From positions 66,934 through 130,933 of the forward strand of contig VRVR01000047.1 of the NCBI GenBank assembly GCA_009859145.1: DNA of 64,000 bases, given 5' to 3'. A model generated the notes under the pieces. That model was not told where the DNA came from. It worked only from the letters and a program-made list of their open reading frames with translations, and did no database searches. Shown one piece after another: positions 17,299 through 26,984 of this stretch (position 1 is its first letter; every line of letters starts with the position of its first letter). The stretch is from Andalucia godoyi. Its lineage: Eukaryota; Discoba; Jakobea; Jakobida; Andaluciidae. A program made the position numbers and the translations under genes.

Positions 17299-17730
17299 AT
17301 GACCGCTGAAGAAAATCCATGCGCAGCTACAGTCTCGGCGCCAGCTTGCGAGTCCGTCATTGACACGTGTGAGAGCGTGGAAAACCAAAAGGCCAGTCAT
17401 TCGGAGTCTGAAAAGGCCGAGACTGCCGGAGCCACTGAGGAGATGGCAGAGTGCTCAGAACCGGTAACCCCGGCTGCAACTGTCTCTTCGTCGTCGGCTG
17501 CAGTCGAAGAAAAGCCACAGGAAGTGGAAGCAGAAGTGAAAGTCGTCGAGGCTGTTGAGGCTGTCGAGGCTGTCGAAGAAGAGTCGGTGAAAAGGGAGGC
17601 TGCGGCACCTGTGGTTGATGACGTGAAAGCTGCAGAAGAGAATCGAAAGCGCGAACGCGAAGAAACGGATGCAGAGACAGAGGAAGTGACCAAGGAAGCG
17701 TCGCCGTCGAAGGAAGCTCGTGGGCTGTGA
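17299..17730 (+). CDS. Acidic Glu/Ala/Val-rich low-complexity protein
   Basis: This 143-residue protein is dominated by Glu, Ala, Ser and Val, with a short repeat (VEAVEAVEAVEE) around residues 82-93 and a charged stretch ENRKREREE near 115. There is no signal peptide or membrane segment. I recognise no family; composition resembles disordered acidic nuclear or chaperone-type tails. The call as a gene rests on an ATG preceded by the T-rich tract and A-rich leader seen at neighbouring genes and on an intact frame with the local codon style. The function is unknown. Confidence 0.55.
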   Translation: MTAEENPCAATVSAPACESVIDTCESVENQKASHSESEKAETAGATEEMAECSEPVTPAATVSSSSAAVEEKPQEVEAEVKVVEAVEAVEAVEEESVKREAAAPVVDDVKAAEENRKREREETDAETEEVTKEASPSKEARGL

Positions 17731-17912
17731 AGACGGCCAGAAATGCCCAACATCGAGCAGTTCTCAGGAAGGAAGGGAAGAAAGAAAGAAAGAACGAGAA
17801 AAGGAAAACGTTTGACTTTATGGAATTTTAGCTAAAGAAACGCTGAAATGACAGGAACGATTCGAAGTGATAATGCTCAATTATAATAAAAATAGAAGCC
17901 GTGTTGGGGCAA

Positions 17913-18495
17913 TTACAGTGTTGCTGAGCGATCTCGTGCGTCAAGACACGACTGGGCAAACATTTGGAATTCGGGGTCTTGCAAGTGTTGCTGGAGCAGT
18001 GACATTGGGTCCGATGCCGCATGGATGCTTCGGACTGTCTGCTTCAGCCGATCGGAGGCAAGCCATTGCACTACGGCTGGGTCCGCAGACACGCGATCCA
18101 TCATCCCTCCGAAATCCCCCGCCGTAGCCACTTGATGCTCCACCGGTGCGGACGGTTGCACTACAGTCGACGTCAGCTGGGGCCCAGAATCACCGCTGCA
18201 CGCTTCGTTGGCTGCCGCTGCCGTTGCCACACCCATGCATCGCTCCTTGTGCGTCTTGTAGCACACAACCGAACAACTACAGCAGGTGAAGAATGATTAA
18301 TGAATCTGCAAGACACACATGAATACATTTAAAAACACAATATGCGGTCCGTCACAAGAGCCAAAACAGAAACAAGCACAAACTAAGAAAGAAAGAAAAG
18401 AAAAAGAAGAAAAAGAAAAAAAAGACATGCTATTGAAATCTACAAATCGGACATTTGTATTTTGCCTCGGTTTTTTCACAAACCTCGCAAAGCAT
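17913..18495 (-). CDS. ZNHIT3: ZNHIT3-like HIT zinc-finger protein, two exons with a GC-AG intron
   Basis: Exon 1 runs 18495-18431 and exon 2 runs 18276-17913; joined they give 142 residues. Exon 1 encodes MLCEVCEKTEAKYKCPICRFQ and exon 2 continues YCSVVCYKTHKERC, rebuilding a HIT zinc finger with the same spacing as ZNHIT3 (CxxC, CxxC, YCSxxC, HxxxC). The C-terminal ~50 residues (DPAVVQWLASDRLKQTV...MFAQSCL) resemble the ZNHIT3 helical tail. ZNHIT3 works with NUFIP in box C/D snoRNP assembly. The intron (18277-18430, 154 bp) begins GCATGT rather than GT and ends CTGTAG; no GT donor keeps the frame open. The spliced model is inferred from protein continuity. Confidence 0.75.
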
Positions 18496-18799
18496 CGCTT
18501 GGGCGCTCTTGTTTCCACCGTTTCACTTCTCCCAGATCAAAAGAGCGCGCGCAGAGTCCGTTTCCCTGATTTCCCGAATCCCCAATTCGCGAAAGTGCTA
18601 GAGGGCCGGTGTCGACAGCTGTCGACAAAGAGGAAAAGAAGAAACGGCTGTAGACAACTACGGAGAAGGAGTTGGGGACTGGTTTCCTCAGGTTTTGGGG
18701 TTCTTTTGGTTCTGTTGTTCCGCCTGCGCAGTTAGAAGGGGTATCATAGGAGCAGGAGGGAGGCGTCACAGAAGAAGAAGAGAAGACCGGCGGAAGGAA
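18496..18799. other. Divergent upstream region, no gene
   Basis: These 304 bp separate the ZNHIT3-like gene (minus) from the EF-hand gene (plus). The end is purine-rich (AGAAGAAGAAGAGAAGACC) directly before the plus-strand ATG. Confidence 0.4.
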
Positions 18800-19120
18800 A
18801 TGTCGGGTAGTCGTATTGCGGTTGACAAGCTTGTTGTATTGAATGATGAGCAGATTGCGGAGATCCGAAAGGCGTTTAATGCGTGTGATGTGGATGGTTC
18901 GGGGACGGTTGAACGCGGTGAGCTGTCCAAGGTGTTTGCGGAGCTTGGAGAGAATCCGAGCGAAGAGGAGCTGGCAGAGCTTCTTGCGGATCTGGACAGA
19001 GACGGAGACGGTACGGTCGATTGGGAAGAGTTTCTCCAGGCTATGCGCGTATGGATCTCGGAAGCCCAGCTCACCGACGAAGACGACTCGGAGGAGGATG
19101 GTGATGATGGTGAATGGTGA
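18800..19120 (+). CDS. Small two-EF-hand calcium-binding protein
   Basis: The 106-residue protein has two canonical EF-hand loops, DVDGSGTVERGE (30-41) and DRDGDGTVDWEE (66-77), with all calcium-coordinating positions filled. They are joined by a helix typical of one calmodulin/troponin C lobe. The last ~16 residues are very acidic (TDEDDSEEDGDD). It is half the length of calmodulin or centrin, so it is likely a single-lobe calcium sensor or buffer. The ATG at 18800 follows a purine-rich leader; the upstream frame has no ATG. It converges on PAN2. Confidence 0.85.
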   Translation: MSGSRIAVDKLVVLNDEQIAEIRKAFNACDVDGSGTVERGELSKVFAELGENPSEEELAELLADLDRDGDGTVDWEEFLQAMRVWISEAQLTDEDDSEEDGDDGEW

Positions 19121-19296
19121 ATGGTCTTTGCTTGCTCATTCACAGGCACGCATTTTCACAGGCACGCATGGACCTTGTTTTGTCTTGTTTTTTGTTTTTT
19201 GTTTTTAATTATGAAGAATAATATGTATTGTTGAAGTGGAGTGGAAAGAAGAGGATGATGATGAAATGTAAACATTTGGCAAGAAAGACGCATGGG

Positions 19297-22200
19297 TTAG
19301 AGTTGCCAGTTGGTTGCGCGGCCTGCAGAGTAGATTTCTTGGAGAGTTTCGTCGACTTTTCCAAGTTCGCGGAGCTTGAGATACTTCTTGTACAGAAGCA
19401 GAGCGGTGTGGGCATCCTCGATGGAGTCGTGGGTGTCTTCTTGGATGTCGCTCTGCAGAAGGAAGCGAGCGAGGAAACGAAGAGAAATCTTGCGTTGGCC
19501 TTCGAAGCGGAAGAGCTCGGACGTATCAATGATTTGCTCGGGAGGAATGTAGATGTTGATGATGCGGAAATCTTGTTTGAGAGAGTGGCCAACGAACAGC
19601 ACTCCACGATCTGCCAGATAGCGAAGTTTGCGATATGAATTCTTGAGAGACGTGAGGTGGTGCTTGGATTGCATGGGATCCAAATCACCAGGATGAAGCC
19701 CCGAAAACCGAGTCAGGTAGTCCGCAACAGGTTCCGGAGTGTGGATGTAATCATCGACAAAGGGCAATCCATTTTCGCGAAGCACAGAAACGCGAGCAAG
19801 GTACAACAGAGTGGGCCGCGTAACCTTGCGACGACCATCGCTCGTCATCTCCGCTTCTTCCAGTCGAAGAGCCACGAACTCGGCGTCCAGCGCCACAATT
19901 TCTCCACGACGCGGGACTTCTGCTGGCGCAAGAGGCACAAAGGTGGCCTGAGGCCCTGGATTGCGCGCCATGTTCGGGTCGTAAAACACAGAATCAGAAA
20001 TGATCTGGCTGTTCTCGGTCCAGAGGGCTGCGGGTCCTGGAGGTGGCGTCGCAGACATGCTTGACAAGATCGAGGCAGGAATGACGGACGTCGGCTGCAC
20101 AAACGCAGGATGCTCAAATTGCGAATACATGATGATTGCCGGGATCTTCCATGGCATGCACTGACGAGCTTCGATGTCACTCACCTCACCAACAGTAAAG
20201 TCGTTAAACAAAATCCACCGGTTCGGCGCAACACGCACAATCGCCACGAAATGTTCATCATTCTCGGCAAATTCGTCGACAATCTGGTACACCACAGCAG
20301 AGAGTTCGTAATGCACAACACCTGGATTGGACACCGCATCCTGCGCATCATCTCGGCATTGGTTCTTCACGCCCACGGATTCATCCGGCACCGTGGACTC
20401 CCCTCTTGGGGAATCCGAAGATGATGAAGTTGTCGCGGACGGAGGGGCAGAGAAGGTCGAAGATGACAATGAACCTGACGGCTGTTGAGAAGACGCGAAA
20501 GCCGCTACACGATTCTTCGGAACCGCGCGCATCTGATAGCACTTCTTTTCATTGTCATAGAAAGCCTCCATTGCAGCTGGAATCCAGGTTTGGTTTTCTC
20601 CATTCAGTGCGTATCGGATGTCATACTCTGCAACGCGCCGCCACCATGCAATATCCTCATTGGACTGAGCGGCATTGAAACAAAGGACTGGTGACAGTGT
20701 CTTGGTCAACTTGTACTGGACAGACGGTTCATAGGACTTGCACGCTTCCCAGAACATCCGCAGACGCGTTTCTGGGCAAAGAGAGGAATTCACAACATCC
20801 AAGAAGGACCGTTCACTGGGACTCACCATTCCCTTGTCTGCACCCACCGATCCTGGGAACGTGCTGATGGTCTGTGCAGAAACAAGTCCAGACAGGTTCG
20901 AAGAAGACCCGGACGCCGACGTCGTAGGAAGAATCAAGTCAACTGCATACGTGTGGGACTGCCGAACAATCTCATCAACGCCATTCTTTGAAAGACACGA
21001 AGATCGAATTTCAGTTCGCATGCCGAACATCGCTTCAATAATCGACGATTCTTCCTCGACTGCGGACACAAAAGCCGGTCCAGGAAGTCCACAGCCCACA
21101 GGAGGACATTGCTGCGGCAGCAAGCCACCCTTTCCATCGCTGATCTGATGGCTGCGCTTCGACTTTCCAGAGCTCTTCTTCCCCACTGTTTTGATCGTAA
21201 CATTTCCTGTACTCATTGGTCCTGTCACTGACAGCTGGTTGAAATCCAAAGACAGAGAAAACGACGCCGCATGACGGGCTGCAGCCACTGCTTCCTTGTG
21301 CAATTGCTCCAACAAGAATCTAAAGAACATCTGAATTCGATAGCTCCCCGGTGCGGCCATTGACCGCACAGAATGGGAATCAAAGAGTCCTAGCGCAGAC
21401 GCTGCTTTAATCTGCTGGAAACATCGCAAAAAGTTGGCTGCTTGTGCAGTGCCGCCCTTGTGCACTGCAAGCATATGGAACAGAAATCCCAGTTCCGTGG
21501 AGACAGAATATTCTTGGTCGTCATCGTGCACAAGCATTCCCTTTTGCATGGGCGGAACAAAATACAGCGCCTGCAACAGCGAGTTGCAGTAGGAATTTGG
21601 CAAGATGTTTTCAAGACCGGTAAATTCGGTCTTGTTGAAACGGCCAAATTCAAATTCTTCCCAGGCACTTTTTCCTTGCGTGATCGGCTGGAAAAGGTAT
21701 TTCAGCTTGGTCTGCTGCAAGAATTCACGCCGAACCACAACGCTTGCTGACGACAAATCCTGAGCACTTGCAAACTGGTTCATGATGGCAGCGGCATTGG
21801 AGGCAGACGATGAAGATGATGATGATGACGACGACGACGACAACGATGATGATGATGACGATGATGATGATGATGAAACAGTCGGGAAATCATCGTACGA
21901 CGAAGAACTGTCCAAATGACCTGCAGAAGACCGTGGATTCGTAGTTCTTCGAATTCCTTGTCGTCGAGCCCCGTCTTTTTGCATCCATGGTAACAACATC
22001 TGTCTGTATGCATGCTGCGGAGTGGAGATGCCTGGATTGGATGCGTAGCCAACAAACTGCGACCATTTTAGCGCGTCGGAGACTGCAGGAAGCAGCTTGT
22101 TTGGCGGCTGGCCGACCAAGTACGATCTATTTGGCCATCGCGAAGCCAACGGAGGCTTGGAACTGAGCAGAGGATACGAGGGCTTGGATGTGTCGGTCAA

Positions 22201-23565
22201 CAGTTTCATCGAAATGGAAGCGTACTCATTTGCACTAAACTGGCCAACGCTCGAAGCCGTGATGATGTACGACGCAAGAGAGTCTGGATCCGGAATGCAG
22301 ACCTGCGACAGTGAGTACATGCCGTCTTCGTCCCATATCTGCGGCCTTCCCTCATCCTGGAACAATTCCTGCTCCTGCTCAAACGTCTCAGAAGGAATAC
22401 AGCCTTGTGGAACCGGTGCAGCTGGCTCCTCCCACGGCAATGCTGTCGGTCTGGATGCCTGATTCACACAGAACTCCTCATCTGGTCCGTAGCTGGACCA
22501 TACATGTGCATACCCTTGGCTGTCTGTCAGGATGAGTGAGTTTGCCACAGACGAAACATCGATTGAAAGCACTGTGTCCTGCGGACCGGTGTTGATCTGG
22601 AAAGGCTCCGAGTCGAGCTCGAAGTTGTTGTCTATATCCTTTGCTTGGATGTAGCCATTAATGGACGACACAAAGATCCTGTTCGGCAGTAGCGGATGGA
22701 ACTTGATAAGCGACGGTCCTGCAGCAAACGGAATGGATGCACGAGGCTTCATCATTCTCAGATCAAATAATTTCACTTCACTGTCCGGATAAAACGACCC
22801 CAAACGACCGGTAAACCCGCACGTTGCAATCACATCTCCCGCCACATCCATTGCAGAAATTGCACCGGAGTGCGCATGCATCGTCTGCACACACCGCAGC
22901 GATCTTGGGTCCCGGATCAATACTCTTCCAACCGCATCCGCGCAGCAAAGAACCCTTCCTGATCCCTTCATCATCGCGCACGTCCCATCGGTGTTGGTCT
23001 GGATGCCAATCTTCCCCGTCGACAAATCAACAACCTTGATTCTCTTATCTGAGAGCGAAACAGCAAGCTCAGAGTGCGAAACATTTGCAAACGCACTTGA
23101 AAGGCAAGTCGCATTCGGCGAAAGTTCCCTCGAGTCCAGCCTCCATCGCAGAACCCCGCCTCTAGAATGCAGCGATGGCCCCGCATCACTCACTGACAGC
23201 ACTGCTGAGTCCTCCACCATGACTTGAGCAATCGGCAAAGACTGCGCCCGAAAACACGAAAATGGAGAATGCTCCGGCTGCAAATATGACGAAAGATACC
23301 CATCCACACACGCAGTCCAAATCAGCTCTTCAAACGGATCAAATACACAGCGAGATATCGAATCTTCCTCTTGCAGTACCGCCATCTGGAACCACCCATC
23401 GGAATTCACAACAGGACCAAGTCCCCAAAACATCGCTGCGTCCTCTGACGTTGCTTCCATGTTCTCTTCGCCGCCTATAAGCTGCTCATTCTGCACCGCA
23501 GAATGGACATCCTCATAGTACGAATGACCATCCGTGGTCGATGGCATGTAATACCCACCACTCAT
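19297..23565 (-). CDS. PAN2: PAN2, catalytic subunit of the PAN2-PAN3 poly(A) nuclease
   Basis: At 1422 residues it has the full PAN2 order. An N-terminal WD40 region (~25-390) is followed by a linker for PAN3 binding that includes a poly-Ser tract. Next is a ubiquitin-hydrolase-like pseudo-enzyme domain (~640-1130), then a DEDDh exonuclease domain (~1220-1400). Nuclease residues are D1227 and E1229 (ALDAEFV), D1332 (HSLKQDF), D1384 with H1379 (HDSIEDAHT). In the hydrolase-like domain the position of the protease Cys is Ser (NSYCNSLLQ), as expected for inactive PAN2. PAN2 trims poly(A) tails at the start of cytoplasmic mRNA decay. The poly-Ser run comes from a TCA/TCG microsatellite. It is intronless as read. 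Confidence 0.93.
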   Translation of the reverse strand: MSGGYYMPSTTDGHSYYEDVHSAVQNEQLIGGEENMEATSEDAAMFWGLGPVVNSDGWFQMAVLQEEDSISRCVFDPFEELIWTACVDGYLSSYLQPEHSPFSCFRAQSLPIAQVMVEDSAVLSVSDAGPSLHSRGGVLRWRLDSRELSPNATCLSSAFANVSHSELAVSLSDKRIKVVDLSTGKIGIQTNTDGTCAMMKGSGRVLCCADAVGRVLIRDPRSLRCVQTMHAHSGAISAMDVAGDVIATCGFTGRLGSFYPDSEVKLFDLRMMKPRASIPFAAGPSLIKFHPLLPNRIFVSSINGYIQAKDIDNNFELDSEPFQINTGPQDTVLSIDVSSVANSLILTDSQGYAHVWSSYGPDEEFCVNQASRPTALPWEEPAAPVPQGCIPSETFEQEQELFQDEGRPQIWDEDGMYSLSQVCIPDPDSLASYIITASSVGQFSANEYASISMKLLTDTSKPSYPLLSSKPPLASRWPNRSYLVGQPPNKLLPAVSDALKWSQFVGYASNPGISTPQHAYRQMLLPWMQKDGARRQGIRRTTNPRSSAGHLDSSSSYDDFPTVSSSSSSSSSSSLSSSSSSSSSSSSASNAAAIMNQFASAQDLSSASVVVRREFLQQTKLKYLFQPITQGKSAWEEFEFGRFNKTEFTGLENILPNSYCNSLLQALYFVPPMQKGMLVHDDDQEYSVSTELGFLFHMLAVHKGGTAQAANFLRCFQQIKAASALGLFDSHSVRSMAAPGSYRIQMFFRFLLEQLHKEAVAAARHAASFSLSLDFNQLSVTGPMSTGNVTIKTVGKKSSGKSKRSHQISDGKGGLLPQQCPPVGCGLPGPAFVSAVEEESSIIEAMFGMRTEIRSSCLSKNGVDEIVRQSHTYAVDLILPTTSASGSSSNLSGLVSAQTISTFPGSVGADKGMVSPSERSFLDVVNSSLCPETRLRMFWEACKSYEPSVQYKLTKTLSPVLCFNAAQSNEDIAWWRRVAEYDIRYALNGENQTWIPAAMEAFYDNEKKCYQMRAVPKNRVAAFASSQQPSGSLSSSTFSAPPSATTSSSSDSPRGESTVPDESVGVKNQCRDDAQDAVSNPGVVHYELSAVVYQIVDEFAENDEHFVAIVRVAPNRWILFNDFTVGEVSDIEARQCMPWKIPAIIMYSQFEHPAFVQPTSVIPASILSSMSATPPPGPAALWTENSQIISDSVFYDPNMARNPGPQATFVPLAPAEVPRRGEIVALDAEFVALRLEEAEMTSDGRRKVTRPTLLYLARVSVLRENGLPFVDDYIHTPEPVADYLTRFSGLHPGDLDPMQSKHHLTSLKNSYRKLRYLADRGVLFVGHSLKQDFRIINIYIPPEQIIDTSELFRFEGQRKISLRFLARFLLQSDIQEDTHDSIEDAHTALLLYKKYLKLRELGKVDETLQEIYSAGRATNWQL
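21807..21876 (+). repeat. GAT/GAC trinucleotide tract inside PAN2
   Basis: About 70 bp of GAT/GAC repeats on the plus strand encode the poly-Ser stretch of PAN2 on the minus strand. The tract lies in the flexible linker, where length change would be tolerated. Confidence 0.8.
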
Positions 23566-23753
23566 TCAAGCTAATCCACACGTCTTTGGCAGCAGCAGCA
23601 GCAGCAGCAAGATCAAGATCCAAGGTGCCTTTGCGGCTTTTTCCCAAAATAAAGTCCTTTCTTTCTTACTCGCTTATCCGTACTTTAAGCTTTTGTTTCC
23701 TTTTCATCATAAACCAGAGGCTCGAATCTGAAAGACGGACAGCATAAGAGTAT

Positions 23754-23789
<36 letters not shown>

Positions 23790-23987
23790 TTACAGTCAGT
23801 GAATCGGACGCAGAATGCAAGACGAGGACGGAGCAGGAAAAGATACGGGAACGGGGGAAGCGGTGAGGACGAGAGAAATCTGTGTTAGTTTATTGTAGAC
23901 CAGCTCTTTTTCTTTAGATACGGGAGGGTCAAAAAAGATCCGTGCTGCACCACCAACTCATTACTGCTACGAAATCAGCGCGGCAGT
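23566..23987. other. Intergenic with (TTG)11 microsatellite
   Basis: These bases hold a short AGC repeat (near 23592), the (TTG)11 run at 23754-23786, and T-rich sequence near 23900. They are upstream of PAN2 and downstream of the next minus-strand gene. No gene is supported. Confidence 0.6.
23754..23786 (+). repeat. (TTG)11 microsatellite
   Basis: This is an uninterrupted TTG trinucleotide run, followed by a short T-run. Confidence 0.9.
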
Positions 23988-24692
23988 TTATGGAATGTTA
24001 TCGGTGAAATCAGACGCGCGGGGCTGCAGGGCAATACGAGCGCGCTGGCCAACGGTCTCTTCGTTCAGCGCACCAACGGACTCGAGAGACTGGAGAAATT
24101 CGGCTGTTTGCTTCGCTCTCTTCTGCATCCTCCATTTGCCGCTGCTTCGGTTTCGTCGACCACGCTTTGTGCTCTTGTTCGACTTCTCAAAGCTCGTATC
24201 CAAGACTGAATTTTCCTTTTCGTGCTCCTCATGTGCAATGTCATTCTGTTTTGCTCCTGCCGTTTCACCAGCAGCGTGCTGCCCGTGCATATCCTCGTAC
24301 CCCACCTCCTGCCTGTCTGAATTCTCAGCTGCGGCATGAGACAGTGCAGAATCGTCAGCGATTTCCTCGCTTCTCGAGTCGACAATTATCAAATCCGGAC
24401 CAAACGTCTCGGATGTATAAGTGTGAAGGATCTCCGCTCCGACAGGGGAAGCAGCGTCAACGGCCGCTCGTTCCAACCCTAATCTCAGCACGCGCTCCTG
24501 CTCGTGCTCCATTTGCAAGAGTGCGGATCCCGAAGCATGACACCACGAGACGGCATCCATGAACATTGAAATAAACGGACACGCCATATCCGCAGGGGTT
24601 GCATTCTGGAGCAGACTCGGAAGTTCTGTCGAGAATGGAGAAGGCTTGCGCATCACGAGTGCAGATCGGGGGTGCAGTCCGGTGTATCGCAT
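23988..24692 (-). CDS. Uncharacterised protein with basic C-terminal region
   Basis: The 234-residue protein matches no family I know. The N-terminal third looks folded (PSLLQNATPADMACPFIS, FMDAVSWCHASGSALL). The middle is acidic and His/Glu-rich. A strongly basic stretch (KRGRRNRSSGKWRMQKRAK, ~175-195) could be a nuclear localisation signal or nucleic-acid contact, and a short helix (FLQSLESVGALNEE) follows. An ATG at 24692 has C/T-rich sequence upstream on its own strand. It is divergent from the small mitochondrial protein gene at 25172. The gene call is supported by length and local codon style; function is unknown. Confidence 0.6.
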   Translation of the reverse strand: MRYTGLHPRSALVMRKPSPFSTELPSLLQNATPADMACPFISMFMDAVSWCHASGSALLQMEHEQERVLRLGLERAAVDAASPVGAEILHTYTSETFGPDLIIVDSRSEEIADDSALSHAAAENSDRQEVGYEDMHGQHAAGETAGAKQNDIAHEEHEKENSVLDTSFEKSNKSTKRGRRNRSSGKWRMQKRAKQTAEFLQSLESVGALNEETVGQRARIALQPRASDFTDNIP

Positions 24693-25171
24693 CTTTCGTA
24701 CTGTCTATTAAGGAGAAGGGGGTTGGGAAAAGCTAATGTAAGAGTATCGGTATCGGATATATGAACAACTTCAAAGCTTTTTTGGAGGAGGAGACAACAA
24801 AATAAAAAGATGAAAAGAGAGAGTGCTTGCTTTCGCTTTTTATATGTTCGTGCGCTCTGCACGACGCGCTCTGTTGTTGGGAGAGAGCTTTTTTTTCCCA
24901 ACTGTTCCCGTCGGAATCTGCTATGATGAGCATGGGATCTGCTCATACGCAGGGTAGCCAGTTCTGCAACTTGACTGTCACGCTATTCCACTTGTGTTCC
25001 CTTTTGCGACGCAAACGGGGGGGAGGGGGCGTTCCATCGCAGCGAGACGCTTGGAATTGAGAGTGGTCCGTGCTGCTCCTCTCTCCCTTTGACTTGTTGT
25101 TGTCGTTGTTTTTTCTTTTCTTTTCATTTTTGAAAAACAACATTTTTCACCTATTGGGAACTGAGAACAAA
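24693..25171. other. Divergent upstream region, no gene
   Basis: These 479 bp separate two divergent genes. They contain a G-run (near 25017-25029) and a long T/C tract (25080-25130) about 45 bp before the plus-strand ATG. No RNA gene is recognised. Confidence 0.4.
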
Positions 25172-25555
25172 ATGTTATCAAGAATGTTCATTGTCGCGGC
25201 AAAGCGGCCCACGCTGTTGGCCAGTCCTGCATTTCGGAGATATTTTTCTCCGGGGCCATCGACATCTGGTGCGACGTATGACCTGAACACGCTGGACCGC
25301 GACTACCGCGAGCCCAGTCTGCGAAACTCGGGGATGGTCGAGAAAAAGTCGAATGTGCAGATGGACGCCAGCAAGGACGGTGAATTCGAGAGTGAATTCG
25401 AGGGGCTGCACGACAGCAAGTACGCCAATAAGAGCGCTGCCTCTCCTGCTTCTTCAGTCCGCGAATCAACCAGCCAGCCAGAGGAGCAGAAACTCCGGCA
25501 AATGGCCCACGAGATGGACAAGACTGAAAAGCACGACAATTGGCAAGGTTTATGA
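25172..25555 (+). CDS. Small protein with likely mitochondrial presequence (first of a tandem pair)
   Basis: This 127-residue protein begins with a basic, Ser/Ala/Phe-rich N-terminus (MLSRMFIVAAKRPTLLASP...FRRYFS) that looks like a mitochondrial presequence with an R-x-Y-F/S cleavage pattern near residue 25. The remainder is hydrophilic, rich in Ser, Lys, Glu and Asp, with no Cys, no membrane segment and no family I recognise. Composition resembles LEA-like or other disordered stress proteins. The next gene, 434 bp downstream on the same strand, has a comparable N-terminus and composition, so the two could be diverged tandem duplicates. Start is the first ATG after a T-rich tract. Confidence 0.6.
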   Translation: MLSRMFIVAAKRPTLLASPAFRRYFSPGPSTSGATYDLNTLDRDYREPSLRNSGMVEKKSNVQMDASKDGEFESEFEGLHDSKYANKSAASPASSVRESTSQPEEQKLRQMAHEMDKTEKHDNWQGL

Positions 25556-25989
25556 TGCAGGGCGGCCGGACTGGCGCTGGATGTGCAGTGCTACTTTAGC
25601 AGAGATGGTTTATTTCCATTGAAGAACTGGGTCTCCGAAGGATATTCTCTGCTTCCCTCCCCCGATTCAAACACGTCTTCCACTCAAGACGACAAGCAGA
25701 TGCTGCTGTTGTCAGTGGACTAACCTTGGCGGTCTTTACCAGAAAATAGCTGTATAAACTAACCGAACAAAAGAAGAACAGGCTTTTTTTTTTCGTTTCA
25801 CGTTCGCGGTTGCACAACGAACATACAATTGCCATTGGAATAGTACTCGAACTTCAACGTGGGAGGAGGAGAAGTCATTTAATTACCAATCGTTTCTGCT
25901 CTCTGTGTCCACCTGAAAATGGTTGTTTTTTGTCGTGCTTTGTTGGTTCCTGCCTCGCAAACAAGCACAATTGAGAGTCACAACAGAGG
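25556..25989. other. Intergenic between the tandem pair, no gene
   Basis: The region has a T-run near 25783-25793 and mixed sequence. No RNA gene or repeat is recognised. Confidence 0.4.
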
Positions 25990-26556
25990 ATGATGAGCAT
26001 TACTCGCATTCTGCGTCTGCATACCAGTCCGGCATGGAGGTTTGTAGCACGGCCAACCGTCCGGCAGTTTGCCAGTGGGACAGAATCGGTGTCGCAGTAC
26101 TCGCAGGAGTACACCACGTCGGACCAATCCGAAATCGACCTGCATGTCCACCAAATGGGAATATCCAACAAGATGGGCAGCACCTTGAACAATGGGAGCA
26201 GCAGTACCAATGGGTATCAGACGGCGGAATTCGCGCAGAACCCCGCAAACACTCTTGAGGAGAATCCGCTGTCAGACGAAAACGCAAAGAAGCGGATGGA
26301 GGGCTCTGCCGGCTCGTCGCCGAAGGTGCACAAGTCGCATAAATCAAAAGGGAAGGGGTCCGAGGAAGAGCCCGGAGCATCGTGGATGGATACCGGGTAC
26401 GGAGCATCCAAGGCTGCACAGACTGATGTTTCTGGGAAGCGAGTCGATGCAAACAAGGCCTTTTCGAGGCACACTGCATCACCCCCTCGAGCTGGAAGCA
26501 TGGACGACAGCAAGAAGGTTGCGCTGAACTATGGGACTACCGTCGAGCAAAAGTGA
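25990..26556 (+). CDS. Small protein with likely mitochondrial presequence (second of a tandem pair)
   Basis: The 188-residue protein starts MMSITRILRLHTSPAWRFV, an amphipathic basic leader, with a probable cleavage site in VRQFASGTES near residue 28. The rest is hydrophilic and rich in Ser, Asn, Gly, Lys and Glu (VHKSHKSKGKGSEEEP). It contains no membrane helix or known domain. General layout matches the preceding gene, although direct sequence identity is low by eye. A second Met follows at once, so either could start. A matrix-located disordered or stress-related protein is one possibility; this is inference from composition only. Confidence 0.6.
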   Translation: MMSITRILRLHTSPAWRFVARPTVRQFASGTESVSQYSQEYTTSDQSEIDLHVHQMGISNKMGSTLNNGSSSTNGYQTAEFAQNPANTLEENPLSDENAKKRMEGSAGSSPKVHKSHKSKGKGSEEEPGASWMDTGYGASKAAQTDVSGKRVDANKAFSRHTASPPRAGSMDDSKKVALNYGTTVEQK

Positions 26557-26984
26557 ATTCTCTCTCTCCCTCCCCCGGGTGACAATACAGTAAACCTGCC
26601 TTTTTCATTCCTCTTGTTGTTGCTAATGTCGTTCGACGCCTGCCTGCCACATCACCCCCCCGCCGCCATCCCCAAAAACAATCGAAACTGTGTACACAAC
26701 CATCGTAGACAATGTCAGAAGGGTGAGGGCTGTTGGCCTTTTCCCCCCTTTCTTTTTATATATTTTTTGATTCATTGCGACACACTGAAGGACGAAGTCG
26801 GTCCTTTTTCATTCGTGTATTTTCTTCTCTCTTCTTTTTCTTCTTTGTGGTGTTTGTTTGTTTGTTTGGTGTTTTTCCGAGAGGTTCTTTCAAAGTCTGC
26901 AATTCAGTGTTGTGAGATTTCCCGGCTTTGTTTCGAGAAATTGAAAGGAAGCAAGAAGAAGGAGGAGAAGAAGGAGAAGGAGAA
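26557..26984. other. Intergenic, pyrimidine tract then purine leader
   Basis: A long T/C-rich stretch (26735-26900) gives way to an almost pure purine leader (about 26943-26984) before the SNARE ATG. This is a clear example of the upstream layout shared by many genes here. No gene is supported. Confidence 0.5.
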
